Shown here piece by piece: positions 1 to 8,931 of a stretch of DNA of 64,000 nucleotides. A program made the position numbers and the translations under genes. Origin of the DNA: Linnemannia hyalina (lineage: Eukaryota > Mortierellomycota > Mortierellomycetes > Mortierellales > Mortierellaceae); contig JAHRHY010000024.1 of NCBI GenBank assembly GCA_019671135.1, positions 1 through 64,000 of the forward strand, given 5' to 3'. Numbering within the stretch: position 1 is the first letter of the stretch; every line of letters starts with the position of its first letter. Below the pieces are notes generated by a model. The model searched no databases, was not told where the DNA came from, and saw only the letters and a list, made by a program, of their open reading frames with translations.

Positions 1-1
1 A

Positions 2-742
2 CGCGCTTTCATCGACGAAAAACAGACCAACTGGGATACCCTCCTTCCAGCCGCGGAATTTGCATATAATAACTCCGTCAACCACTCGACCGGCTATTCA
101 CCTTTTTTCCTCAACACCGGCCAACATCCCCGCATCCCCGCCAGTCTCCTCTCCCACACCGACAGCAACGTACCCAGCGTTCACAACTATCTTGATCAAC
201 AGTCGACAGCACTACTTTTCGCACAAGACGCACTACAACGAGCCCAGGATCATCAGAAGGAACAGGCCGACAAGAGAAGACGCGACCACGACTACAAGGT
301 CGGCGACAAGATCCTCCTTAGTGCAGAGAACATCACCATGCCAGCCGACAGTGGACTCAGCTCGGATAAACTCAAACCTCGCTTCATCGGACCCTTTACA
401 TTGCTGGAGCAGCGATCACCAGTCACTTTTCTAGTCGACCTACCGCCCTCCTACAACATCCACAATGTCTTCCACGTCGACCTCTTCCGCCATCACATCG
501 AGTCACCACTTGCATTTGGCCGCCGAACATTAGCACCACCACCACCAGTTGTCATCGAGGGCAATGAAGAATACGAGGTCGAGTCCATTTTGCGTTACAG
601 GAAATACCGACGGCAACACCAGTTCCTTGTGTCATGGAAAGGGTACGGACGGGAGGACCAAACGTGGGAGCCCGTCGCCAACCTGGAGAACTGCCGCGAC
701 CTAGTTGACGCGTTCAAAAAGGACCAGGGGATCGTTTTTTAA
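2..742 (+). CDS. Ty3/gypsy integrase C-terminus and chromodomain (5' cut by window)
   Basis: The reading frame is open from base 2 to the stop at 742, so the window edge cuts the pol gene and the true start is not visible. The first ~40 codons are the end of an integrase core (W-LL..AEFAYNNS, HSTG-SPF), followed by the basic GPY/F region (KLKPRFIGPF) and an HNVFHVDLFR segment. The C-terminal ~50 residues form a chromodomain (EEYEVESIL ... FLVSWKGYG-EDQTWEP), which in this retrotransposon class is thought to steer integration to particular chromatin. No break is seen in the visible part. It belongs to a different gypsy family from the two further right, because its tail after the chromodomain (FKKDQGIVF) and its flank do not match them. 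Confidence 0.9.
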   Translation, partial: RAFIDEKQTNWDTLLPAAEFAYNNSVNHSTGYSPFFLNTGQHPRIPASLLSHTDSNVPSVHNYLDQQSTALLFAQDALQRAQDHQKEQADKRRRDHDYKVGDKILLSAENITMPADSGLSSDKLKPRFIGPFTLLEQRSPVTFLVDLPPSYNIHNVFHVDLFRHHIESPLAFGRRTLAPPPPVVIEGNEEYEVESILRYRKYRRQHQFLVSWKGYGREDQTWEPVANLENCRDLVDAFKKDQGIVF

Positions 743-997
743 AAGGGGAAGGTGCAACAGTTGAACCTCCGATCAGAGTAGCTTTAGATAAATAGACACA
801 CACTACCATAATACATCCACATCTCTTACTTCCACTCCTCCTAAAGTTGCAACAAGCCCCTCAACCAGATGTCAAAGTATTTCATCATGGCGGTTTTGCG
901 ACAACTTTTTTGTAACCACCAATTTTCTCCCAACCACCAAAGTATACAAACGATATTTTATAGACATTTCCTAAGTCTACATAACTTTTATTTATAC

Positions 998-1928
998 AAC
1001 TTCTTTTTTCTGTCTTGTTATCATACAAAATGCGATAGAAATGTCACAATGTTCATACCCATTTGCATCACGAAATATGGGGTACGTTTTAAGAAACGTC
1101 TATTTTTAAAGACATAGTTGCTCTTTAAACAACACATTTTCTCTACCTTATTATTACACAAAATGCAATAGAAATGTCACAATGTTCATACCCATTTGCA
1201 TCACGAAATATGTAATGTGTTTTAAGAAACGTCTATTTTAAACGACATAACTATTCTGTTAACAACTTCTTTTTTCTGTCTTGTTATCACACAAAATGCG
1301 ATAGAAATGTCACAATGTTCATACCCATTTGCATCACGAAATATGTGATACGTTTTAAGAAACGTCCATTTTAAACGACATAATTACTCTGTTAACAACA
1401 CATTTTCTCTACCTTATTATCACACAAAATGCGATAGAAATGTCACAATGTTCATACCCATTTGCATCACGAAATATGTGATAAGTTTTAAGAAACGTCT
1501 ATTTTAAACGACATAATTACTCTGTTAACAACACATTTTTTCTATCTTATTATCACACAAAATGCGATAGAAATGTCACAATGTTTATACCCATTGGCAT
1601 CACGAAATATGTGATACGTTTTAAGAAACGTCCATTTTAAACGACATAATTACTCTGTTAACAACACATTTTCTCTACCTTATTATCACACAAAATGCGA
1701 TAGAAACGCCACGATGTTTATATCCATTTGCATCACGAAATATGTGATGTGTTTTAAGAAACGTCTATTTTTAACGACATAATTACTCTATTAACAATAC
1801 ATTTTTTCTATCTTGTTATCACACAAAATGCAATAGAAACGTTGTAATATAATAGCCATTTGCATTATAAAATATGTGATGTGTTTTAAGAAACGTCTAT
1901 TTTAAACGATATAATTGTTATATCTACA
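998..1928. repeat. 133-bp tandem satellite, seven copies
   Basis: The anchor TGC(G/A)ATAGAAA occurs at 1031, 1164, 1297, 1430, 1563, 1696 and 1829, each exactly 133 bp after the last. Each unit also holds ATTTGCATCACGAAATATG and TTTTAAGAAACGTC. The array is AT-rich and has no credible ORF. Later copies are more diverged. It begins about 250 bp after the gypsy stop. Confidence 0.92.
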
Positions 1929-2438
1929 ACTACCCACAATGCATGGTCTAATTGCGATATCTCTGTTTTTACCATTGTCGTAATTACCTACAATCTGTAT
2001 AACAATAAATGCTATAACAATTGTAAGTTAACCAAAGTGTAATAATATTAAACGTCGTGCAAATCGTGGGCTTACCTAAAGTATGTCAACATTAAACATT
2101 GTAATACTTACGAGTTTATCAAGAATGTATTAAAATTAAACATCACGATAATCACGAGGTCATCCAAAATGCGTTCATATCAAATATCATAACTATGGTA
2201 ATAACTACAGTTTGTCAGCTGTCGAATCGAATGCCGAATGTCAAATGTCGAATGTCGAATATTGTTGAGAAAGTGTAGCAATAACGCCATTAAAAACGTA
2301 TCAGCTACCCTTTCTTTCCAACAACCAATGTTTGTTAAAGCCACTATGCTACTTTTTAAAAAAATCGGGATCCAACTTTTTTTTTAAAACTACCACTACA
2401 TCATCACCAGTATCACGAGTGCTATATTGGATATACAC
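1929..2438. other. AT-rich non-coding stretch with degenerate repeats
   Basis: No gene is visible. The sequence is AT-rich and repeats ATTAAAC/CACGA motifs loosely. It includes a short run of variants of CGAATGTCGAATG near 2224-2262. Its right part resembles, in reverse complement, the stretch next to the 494-bp unit at 11802-12100 (shared T-run followed by AAAAC, and AAAGTATGT). Confidence 0.5.
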
Positions 2439-2442
2439 ATAG

Positions 2443-2936
2443 GAGGCCTTTCAAGTCCAAATTATCATATGGTGTTTGTTACATCTCTGCAGATCTTGAC
2501 GATATCCACCGCGTCCATTAGAGGAGAGTGTATGTATGATATCAACCATTTAAAACAACCACTGTAACATTCCTTGCGCGATTATCCTACTAAACACAAC
2601 TACATTCTCCAAACAACAAAGTCTTCTTATTTTTCGCACACCAAACTCTTGAATATGTCCATCTACTATTAACCTGTAACCCTCACTGCAAGATTCGACA
2701 GAGTAGTTCTTGTATGTGATCATCTAAAGCACTTGTATTCCCAACTGTATCTTTGTCGTGAAATACAGGGGAGAGATTACATTTTAAAAATTCTTGTGCT
2801 GTCTATTGCTATTTTATTCTGTGTTCTGTTGCCCACTATGAAGAGATATGCCAGTTATGGAAGTCAACACTCCGTTCCTTGGACTTTGGATATTTTTTAT
2901 ATGCCTTTTTATATCCTCTGCACATGAAGGGGCCGC
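2443..2936 (+). mobile_element. 494-bp unit, copy A (plus orientation)
   Basis: The unit starts GAGGCCTTTCAAGTCC and ends CATGAAGGGGCCGC. It is flanked by ATAG on both sides (2439-2442 and 2937-2940), as expected for a 4-bp target-site duplication. The ends form a weak imperfect inverted repeat (GAGGCCTTTCA against GCGGCCCCTTCA). It carries a 64-codon hydrophobic ORF (2733-2927) that recurs in four of the five units, probably only because the units are similar. Copy B is its near-perfect reverse complement: I see one difference in the outer ~150 bp. Confidence 0.85.
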
Positions 2937-3009
2937 ATAGGATATATCATGAAAAGGAGATATTAGTAACCATCGCTAATTATATAAACACGAAAACAAA
3001 TGCTCTACT
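2937..3009. other. Short AT-rich spacer between unit A and foldback repeat
   Basis: It starts with the second ATAG of the unit A duplication. No feature is visible apart from a few A/T-rich words. Confidence 0.4.
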
Positions 3010-3462
3010 AGGAGGCCATCCATGTTCGGCTCCACCAACCATAGACTACAGTATAAAAATATCTGTCAACACCTATTAAAACAGTGTGTTCCTTGAGAGT
3101 ACAACAAATCTCATCAGCTTTTTCCTTCCACCAGTCTCCATTTTCTACATTCACCACCACTACTTTGTAACATCATCTACTTTAGCTGAGAAAGCCTTGG
3201 ACATGATCATCTCATATTGGAAAGGAAATTACTATCTGTAATATCCAGGATCCAATATGAGATGATCATGTCCAAGGCTTTCTCAGCTAAAGTAGATGAT
3301 GTTACAAAGTAGTGGTGGTGAATGTAGAAAATGGAGACTGGTGGAAGGAAAAAGCTGATGAGATTTGTTGTACTCTCAAGGAACACACTGTTTTAATAGG
3401 TGTTGACAGATATTTTTATACTGTAGTCTATGGTTGGTGGAGCCGAACATGGATGGCCTCCT
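3010..3462. mobile_element. Foldback (long inverted repeat) element, 212-bp arms
   Basis: Arms 3010-3221 and 3251-3462 are reverse complements, so far as I can read essentially perfect, around a 29-bp spacer. The ends are AGGAGGCCATCC and GGATGGCCTCCT. They share the GGAGGCC terminus of the 494-bp unit, suggesting the same transposase could act on both. It lies in the 3' end of the neighbouring minus-strand gene and supplies that gene's last codons and stop. The flanks (CTA left, TTA right) give no clean target duplication. Confidence 0.88.
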
Positions 3463-5374
3463 TAGGGTACCTTTTCCACATAACATCCTCAGCATCTTTA
3501 TCATCCTCAGCATCTTTATCATCTTCAGCATCGTTATCACCCTCAGCATCTTTGTCATCTTCAGCATCTTTATCACCCACCGCATCTTTGTCATCCTCAG
3601 CATCTTTATCGCCCTCAGCATCTTTATCATCCTCACATGTGCTCTCATCTTTCTGTGGCAAGCTTTGCTTATGCTCATGCGGTTTAAATCCCATAGCAAA
3701 CAACTTCTCTTTTTCCTTCTGGCTAAGAGAATGACACTCTACATTCTCTGCAGCAATATGGTCATCAGTCATCAAGCCGATTACAGTGTCTTTTTTGCGC
3801 ATCTTGAGAATGTGCATTCCATTTACAAGTACATTCTCGGAATATTCCAAGTACTTGTTAAGTTTTTTCCATATCACCTTGGATTTATCTGTTGGTCCTT
3901 CTACTGGTACTTCTTCTTCTACTTCGATCTCCTCGTTGAAAAGCGTCTTTCTCTCTTCATCAGACAATGGTTGAAGTTTCATCTTGCTAAGCATGGAGCG
4001 TTCCAAGATATCCAACTCTGGAACATCACCGACACCGCGCAGAGCATCAAGCGTAAACAGGCCAACGTATGTATTCTTTCCAGATAGCCTGACAATGTAC
4101 TTGCCATTCATCGTAAACTTAGTTGCATACTCAAGCATGTCGTTATTAGGATGAATCATCCATCCTCTGTCCTTCGCACGTGCTATGTCTTTCTCTGATC
4201 TAATGTTATGCACCGTTGTGGCCAGTGCAAATGTATGTTCATCTTTTCCATCCTTAGAAACGTCTACATTAGAAGATGGCTCTGCATTTTTGGACATCTC
4301 TGAATGCCTTTTCTTTCGAGAAGTCTTCTTCTCATCATCCTTAGATGACTTTTTATGAGATAGTTTTTCATCAGGGTTATCCTTAGAGGTATCATCTCCA
4401 GATTCTACATCAGGTCTGTTATTGGACTTGCCATCATCAGAGTCTTTATCATCAGGGGAATCATCGTCAGAGCCAGCATCATCAGACGTATCACCATCAT
4501 CTGTATCATCGTCAGAATTCTCATCAGCAGAAGACTCTTCTATTTTTTCTACATCAGCAGGAGTTGCCTCTTGGAGTCCCATCTTTTGTAATATACGTAC
4601 CTCTTTGTCAGATAATTTCGGTACAGGAAGATTTTTCCCCATGAGCTCAGGTGGACACAATACAATGTAGAGGTCCTTTTCCTTCAGCTTAATAATGTAC
4701 TTGCCATTTACAGTATAGTTTTTTGCATACAGGAAAGCTGGATTAGTTGCATAACGCATCCATATGCCTGTATTAGCGAGTGGTACATTTTTCTTGGACG
4801 TTATGTCAACTACCTTTGGACTCAACGGAAAGGAGACGGCAATTATATCTTCTTCATCATCATCGGACGGCTCCTCATCCGATGACTCCTGCTTGTTTCT
4901 CTTTCGCTTCTTTGGTTCTTCATCCTCGGAAGTCATATCATCATCTGAAGGGACAAACTCAGGAGTATGTGTCTTCTTGGTTATCTTGGAAGACTTGGTA
5001 CGCTTGTTGGCAGGTGCCTTATTGTTACTGCTTTTCATATGACCTTTATGCTGCTCTCGATGACGTCCACAGTATGTTTCACCAAGTTTGGCTACACTAC
5101 CACAATTAGCGCCCTTAATGGTTGTGCCTTGACACTTGCGCGCAGGATCGTGGACATAACAATGCATGCCTTCATCATCAACTTCCTTCATGCATTTGCG
5201 CTTGGACTTGGTGCACTTTGCACCACAAAAGTAGTATCTCTCTACTCCCTCATCCTCATCAAGCGCCTTAAAGATCTTATTTGCATCTTTCTTGGTAAAC
5301 TCCACTCCCTTCTTAGAAGAAAATGTCTCGAAGGCCTTGGTGATGAGCTCGATTGTAAGCTGAACGTACTGCAT
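3428..5374 (-). CDS. Element-encoded Cys/His-rich repeat protein, copy I (3' end altered)
   Basis: I do not recognise a named family. Residues ~40-110 hold a dense C/H block (YFCG-KC, KRKC, HCYVH, KCQG, NCG, YCGRH), which looks zinc-binding. A long acidic, K/S/D-rich linker follows. Three related ~60-residue modules follow a pattern of aromatic..YA..VNGKYI(I/V)..L.....L....KMGLQ. It is a close relative of the 753-residue protein at 12276-14537, but the C-terminus differs: an 18-bp repeat adds an acidic tail, and the last residues and stop come from the foldback insertion. It lies upstream, on the same strand order, of the DDE transposase gene in both element copies, so it is probably the element's accessory DNA-binding protein. 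That role is inferred from context only. Confidence 0.75.
   Translation of the reverse strand: MQYVQLTIELITKAFETFSSKKGVEFTKKDANKIFKALDEDEGVERYYFCGAKCTKSKRKCMKEVDDEGMHCYVHDPARKCQGTTIKGANCGSVAKLGETYCGRHREQHKGHMKSSNNKAPANKRTKSSKITKKTHTPEFVPSDDDMTSEDEEPKKRKRNKQESSDEEPSDDDEEDIIAVSFPLSPKVVDITSKKNVPLANTGIWMRYATNPAFLYAKNYTVNGKYIIKLKEKDLYIVLCPPELMGKNLPVPKLSDKEVRILQKMGLQEATPADVEKIEESSADENSDDDTDDGDTSDDAGSDDDSPDDKDSDDGKSNNRPDVESGDDTSKDNPDEKLSHKKSSKDDEKKTSRKKRHSEMSKNAEPSSNVDVSKDGKDEHTFALATTVHNIRSEKDIARAKDRGWMIHPNNDMLEYATKFTMNGKYIVRLSGKNTYVGLFTLDALRGVGDVPELDILERSMLSKMKLQPLSDEERKTLFNEEIEVEEEVPVEGPTDKSKVIWKKLNKYLEYSENVLVNGMHILKMRKKDTVIGLMTDDHIAAENVECHSLSQKEKEKLFAMGFKPHEHKQSLPQKDESTCEDDKDAEGDKDAEDDKDAVGDKDAEDDKDAEGDNDAEDDKDAEDDKDAEDVMWKRYPKEAIHVRLHQP
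3484..3640. repeat. 18-bp coding minisatellite
   Basis: About nine copies of an 18-bp unit (CATCCTCAGCATCTTTAT type) encode, on the minus strand, a run of acidic D/E-D-K-D-A hexapeptides near the C-terminus of the 648-residue protein. The sister gene at 12276-14537 lacks this array. Confidence 0.85.
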
Positions 5375-6094
5375 GTTTTTGGATATGAACGATATAGATT
5401 GTACTTGTGGTATGGTGGGTGTGAATGAGCTTTCAGTTTATGTGTGGTAGATTGCAGCTGCTTAGTACACTGATATAAAGAATTGCAATAAAAGATGGTT
5501 GTATAGGTATGGATGGTTGTATAGATATGGATAATGGTTGGTTGGTTACTAGATAAGATAAAGATTAAGCAAGAGGGAAGTGGAGTCCTTTATTTATACT
5601 AATTCATGGGACACTGCCACACTGGATATTAATAGCGCTTGCTTATTAACACTGCTTGGCGCTTAGTAACAAAAGAGTTTTAAAAAGGCATCTAAGTGGT
5701 TAATAACGTAGTGTTCCTCGTATGACGTAGATCTTGCTTATTAAGACTGCTTGGCGTTAAAGACGGGGTTTAAAAATGGTTAAGAATGTAGTATTCTTTT
5801 ATGACGTAGGTTTGTACATGTGTTTATGTATTCTTTTATGACGTAGGTTTGTACATGTGTTTATCCTCTTTGTTAAATAAAAAGGAATGTTGTAGAATAG
5901 CATAGAATAGCATCCGATCTACTACAATAATACCATGACTTTTAATAATAGATACCGGTGCATATTAGCGTCTAGGCAGTTAATACCGTATCTCAACGCT
6001 GACTAAATAGGCTATGTATGTCTATTCTTTTAAAAACCTGCAATAAGTCTACAAATTACCATTAACATCCATTTGTCGCTTCGTACTACGTACC
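5375..6094. other. Intergenic region between the two element genes, copy I
   Basis: AT-rich and homologous to 14538-15168. It probably holds the promoter of the Cys/His-rich gene and the 3' UTR of the transposase gene. A 37-bp segment beginning GTATTCTTTTATGACG is tandemly duplicated (5791 and 5828); copy II has it once. No gene is seen. Confidence 0.6.
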
Positions 6095-7351
6095 TCAAAG
6101 CGCAATGGAAAGGCCGGGTTGCAGTATTACTGGTGGATCCATTGGTGTGTCCTCATCAGAGTACTGGTCCTCATCAACATCACCATGAAGATTAATACCA
6201 AGAAATTTGTTCTGGAGTTGTGCCATTGTATTTCCATCCTCCACTAGCGCACCAACATCAACATATCCCATTGGTTGCTCAACGTCGTTCTCTGTTGTCG
6301 GATACTCGAATCCTTCGCGAAGCCAAGCTGTATGAATTGGTTCTGCAGAAATCTTCAACAAAGCAACCATCTTTTTCATGTTTAAGAGTAACAAAGATAA
6401 CTTCAACTGCAAATTATATGTTTGTTTCTTATCCACCAACACAGGAGTACGGTTGTTGTGTTTCTCAAATGTGGAACCAAGGTCTGCAAACAGAGATTCC
6501 ATCTGCGAGCGGAAACTACCAAAGGTGGTATTGTATAACGCTTCTTCCTGTGTAAGTTCCTTGTTCTTCTGTTTACGGTATGGATGAGCGAAATTTTGGA
6601 TTCTAAGAGTGTCAGACTCATCTATAAGCCTCCTTAAGAACTGTGGATACCCTCCATCGAGAGCAATGCAATCCATCTCATGCACTCTCTTGTCCAACTT
6701 CATCGTTAGCAGCATTGTTCCATCAGCATTGTTCTTGCAAGATGCAGATTTGGAGACAAATAAAGCCATGCCATTACAATCCATTGCTACCTGTGTGCGT
6801 AATCCTGACTTTTTCAGCTTGTAAGAGTACATATCAGCACTACTCTCACCTTTGTATGTTGCTCTTGTATCATGACCATCAAGATGCAATGTAACATGCT
6901 TAAATAATGGAGGATTCTTTTCCTTTGCAGACAAAAGGCGTATTTTAATTGTGGAGAACATTGTTGCAATACAGTTGGTGATGTACTTGTTGTGCAAAGT
7001 ATATTCTTTCTTATAAAACACAGAGTGCATTGCATGAAAACTACTTTTTGGCATGTGTGGTTCCATTGCTTCCATAGACAGTCCTTTGACAAGATGATAG
7101 AGCATTAAAAGACCTTTCTCCACTTCTTTGTATGGACCAGGATACTTAACCTTTGGCCAGATGTCAACAAGAAAGAAGTACACTGGAATAGGACCAAGGC
7201 GTCGATTTAGGGTTTCTTTTATTTCTGGCATATACCCAATTTCCTTGCTTACAGTACGATGATTATTACGTGGTGTAATTGTTGGCCATCCAGCGTTGAG
7301 GAAAGTCCAATGGTCATCAAGCAGTTGTTGGAAGTGTTTTGTTAGATCCAT
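6095..7351 (-). CDS. Harbinger/IS5-like DDE transposase, copy I
   Basis: Predicted endonuclease of the DDE_Tnp_4 type, which would cut element ends and join them to target DNA in the nucleus. The putative acidic triad is visible: D in HLDGHDTR, D in ALDGGYPQF, and E in QMESLFADLG. Spacing and the GGYP box are typical of Harbinger/IS5-like enzymes. I take the ATG at 7351 (MDLTKHFQQL). The frame stays open upstream, but that leader is AT-rich and hydrophobic. It is almost identical to the protein at 15169-16458. A small change near the 3' end shifts the frame, so copy I ends early after LSIAL. Its 5' side runs directly into 494-bp unit B, which may supply the promoter. Confidence 0.82.
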   Translation of the reverse strand: MDLTKHFQQLLDDHWTFLNAGWPTITPRNNHRTVSKEIGYMPEIKETLNRRLGPIPVYFFLVDIWPKVKYPGPYKEVEKGLLMLYHLVKGLSMEAMEPHMPKSSFHAMHSVFYKKEYTLHNKYITNCIATMFSTIKIRLLSAKEKNPPLFKHVTLHLDGHDTRATYKGESSADMYSYKLKKSGLRTQVAMDCNGMALFVSKSASCKNNADGTMLLTMKLDKRVHEMDCIALDGGYPQFLRRLIDESDTLRIQNFAHPYRKQKNKELTQEEALYNTTFGSFRSQMESLFADLGSTFEKHNNRTPVLVDKKQTYNLQLKLSLLLLNMKKMVALLKISAEPIHTAWLREGFEYPTTENDVEQPMGYVDVGALVEDGNTMAQLQNKFLGINLHGDVDEDQYSDEDTPMDPPVILQPGLSIAL

Positions 7352-7512
7352 AATAATATTTATGTATTGGATTGTCATGACGTTAACCAACAATAACAAT
7401 TTTTTAAAAAGGCTTATACTTAACTGTATACACAACAGCATGTAGGATGGTATCTATCATACAGCAAGCACATAGTTGAGAATACAAATATATTTTTATA
7501 TTTTATTCGGTA

Positions 7513-8006
7513 GCGGCCCCTTCATGTGCAGAGGATATAAAAAGGCATATAAAAAATATCCAAAGTCCAAGGAACGGAGTGTTGACTTCCATAACTGGCA
7601 TATCTCTTCATAGTGGGCAACAGAACACAGAATAAAATAGCAATAGACAGCACAAGAATTTTTAAAATGTAATCTCTCCCCTGTATTTCACGACAAAGAT
7701 ACAGTTGGGAATACAAGTGCTTTAGATGATCACATACAAGAACTACTCTGTCGAATCTTGCAGTGAGGGTTACAGGTTAATAGTAGATGGACATATTCAA
7801 GAGTTTGGTGTGCGAAAAATAAGAAGACTTTGTTGTTTGGAGAATGTAGTTGTGTTTAGTAGGATAATCGCGCAAGGAATGTTACAGTGGTTGTTTTAAA
7901 TGGTTGATATCATACATACACTCTCCTCTAATGGAAGCGGTGGATATCGTCAAGATCTGCAGAGATGTAACAAACACCATATGATAATTTGGACTTGAAA
8001 GGCCTC
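7513..8006 (-). mobile_element. 494-bp unit, copy B (minus orientation)
   Basis: Near-identical to copy A, in reverse orientation. The left flank (TTCGGTA) is shared with unit D and is internal to the element. The right flank (CAAA) lies in a gypsy gag gene and does not match any duplication. So B looks like the right terminal repeat of element copy I, with the junction rearranged or the partner flank lost. Confidence 0.82.
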
Positions 8007-8500
8007 CAAAGAGCAACCGATCGTTTGCCCTGTTGGAGCGACTCAAGAGCCTCACGGGCAGCAGCGACGGCATTGGGAGGGGTGTGGAAGGTGAGGAAGT
8101 CGGTCTCGAAGTCATTCCAGGGGGTGTGGATAGTCAGGCCAGAGGAGCGCCACCACGATTTGGCGTCATCAATTAGGTTGAGGGCGGTATACTGAACCCA
8201 TTCAGCCAAACCCAGTTTAACAACCGTATAATACTCCTTTTGGTTGTCAATAAAGTTGATGCATGCATCAGCATCAATCGCGCCAGAGTAAGGGGCAGGT
8301 CGCTGGGGCTTGAGGACTTGGGCCAGGGTGCGAGCAAGATCACGGCGGTCGGCCTCAAGCTCTCGTTCGGTGAGTTCGACTGGAACAGATGCTGGCGCGG
8401 GGGCGGGCGTAGCGATTGGCATGGCCTCGAAGAATTGACGAATGGCAATATGTCTTTCGACTGGGATGCCGTCAAAAAGGGAGTCAAGTATGTCCGACAT
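8007..8500 (-). pseudogene. Gypsy gag fragment, truncated by unit B
   Basis: The frame starts at the ATG at 8500 (MSDILDSLFDG) and shows a retrotransposon gag-like core (AKSWWRSSGL, TPWNDFETDFL, AREALESLQQGK). Coding is then interrupted at 8006 by the 494-bp unit. It lies just downstream (minus strand) of an LTR and primer-binding site, so it is the 5' remnant of a second gypsy element. The rest of that element is not found beyond the unit. Confidence 0.75.
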
Positions 8501-8636
8501 AAGGTTGATGTGGTGGGAGGGAAAAATAAAAAAAAAAAGGGGAAAAATCAAACTTTAAACGTGGAGGCAAGGAGAGAAAAGACGTGTGCAAGAAGAAGAA
8601 GAGACGAGGAGGGGATCGAAGTTATCTTTGCTACCA

Positions 8637-8931
8637 TGTAATAGGAGCAGAGCAAGAGAGAAGAGGCAAGGGTGAGGACAAGGAAGGAAGACAAGAGGCA
8701 AGGAGAATAGCAAGGGAAAGAGACAAGAGGGTGTAGGGACAAGAGGAAAGGGCAAGAAGGAATGAGGTTTATTGTACAGAAGGGACAGGGTATTTATACG
8801 TCTATGATGTGAGGGATAATGGCGAGGTAATAATAAGCAGGGGTAGTGTGTAAGACTGATACACAAGATATTAACAAGGAAGTAAGGAACAAGGCAGCCA
8901 AAAGCAGGAGGCAATCTACAATCCTGTTACA
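8637..8931 (-). repeat. Gypsy 5' LTR (family L1), 295 bp, inserted in G1 pol
   Basis: On the minus strand it starts TGTAACAGG and ends CCTATTACA. It is followed by TGGTAGCAAAG, which matches the primer-binding position of gypsy G3. A second copy of the same length stands alone at 35106-35400. It interrupts the G1 pol frame at 8932, since the 834-codon ORF there ends in LTR sequence. Confidence 0.88.

Noticed and set aside
1000..1928. CRISPR-like array
   Set aside because: The 133-bp units are repeats throughout with no unique spacers, and the genome is eukaryotic.
2733..2927. 64-codon hydrophobic ORF inside the 494-bp unit, repeated at 7522, 11317 and 16629
   Set aside because: It is open in four units but broken in E. 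The conservation follows the DNA similarity and no start context or domain supports a protein.
3312..4087. Plus-strand ORFs of 140 and 217 codons opposite the Cys/His-rich gene
   Set aside because: They are antisense shadows of the minus-strand gene and its 18-bp repeat.
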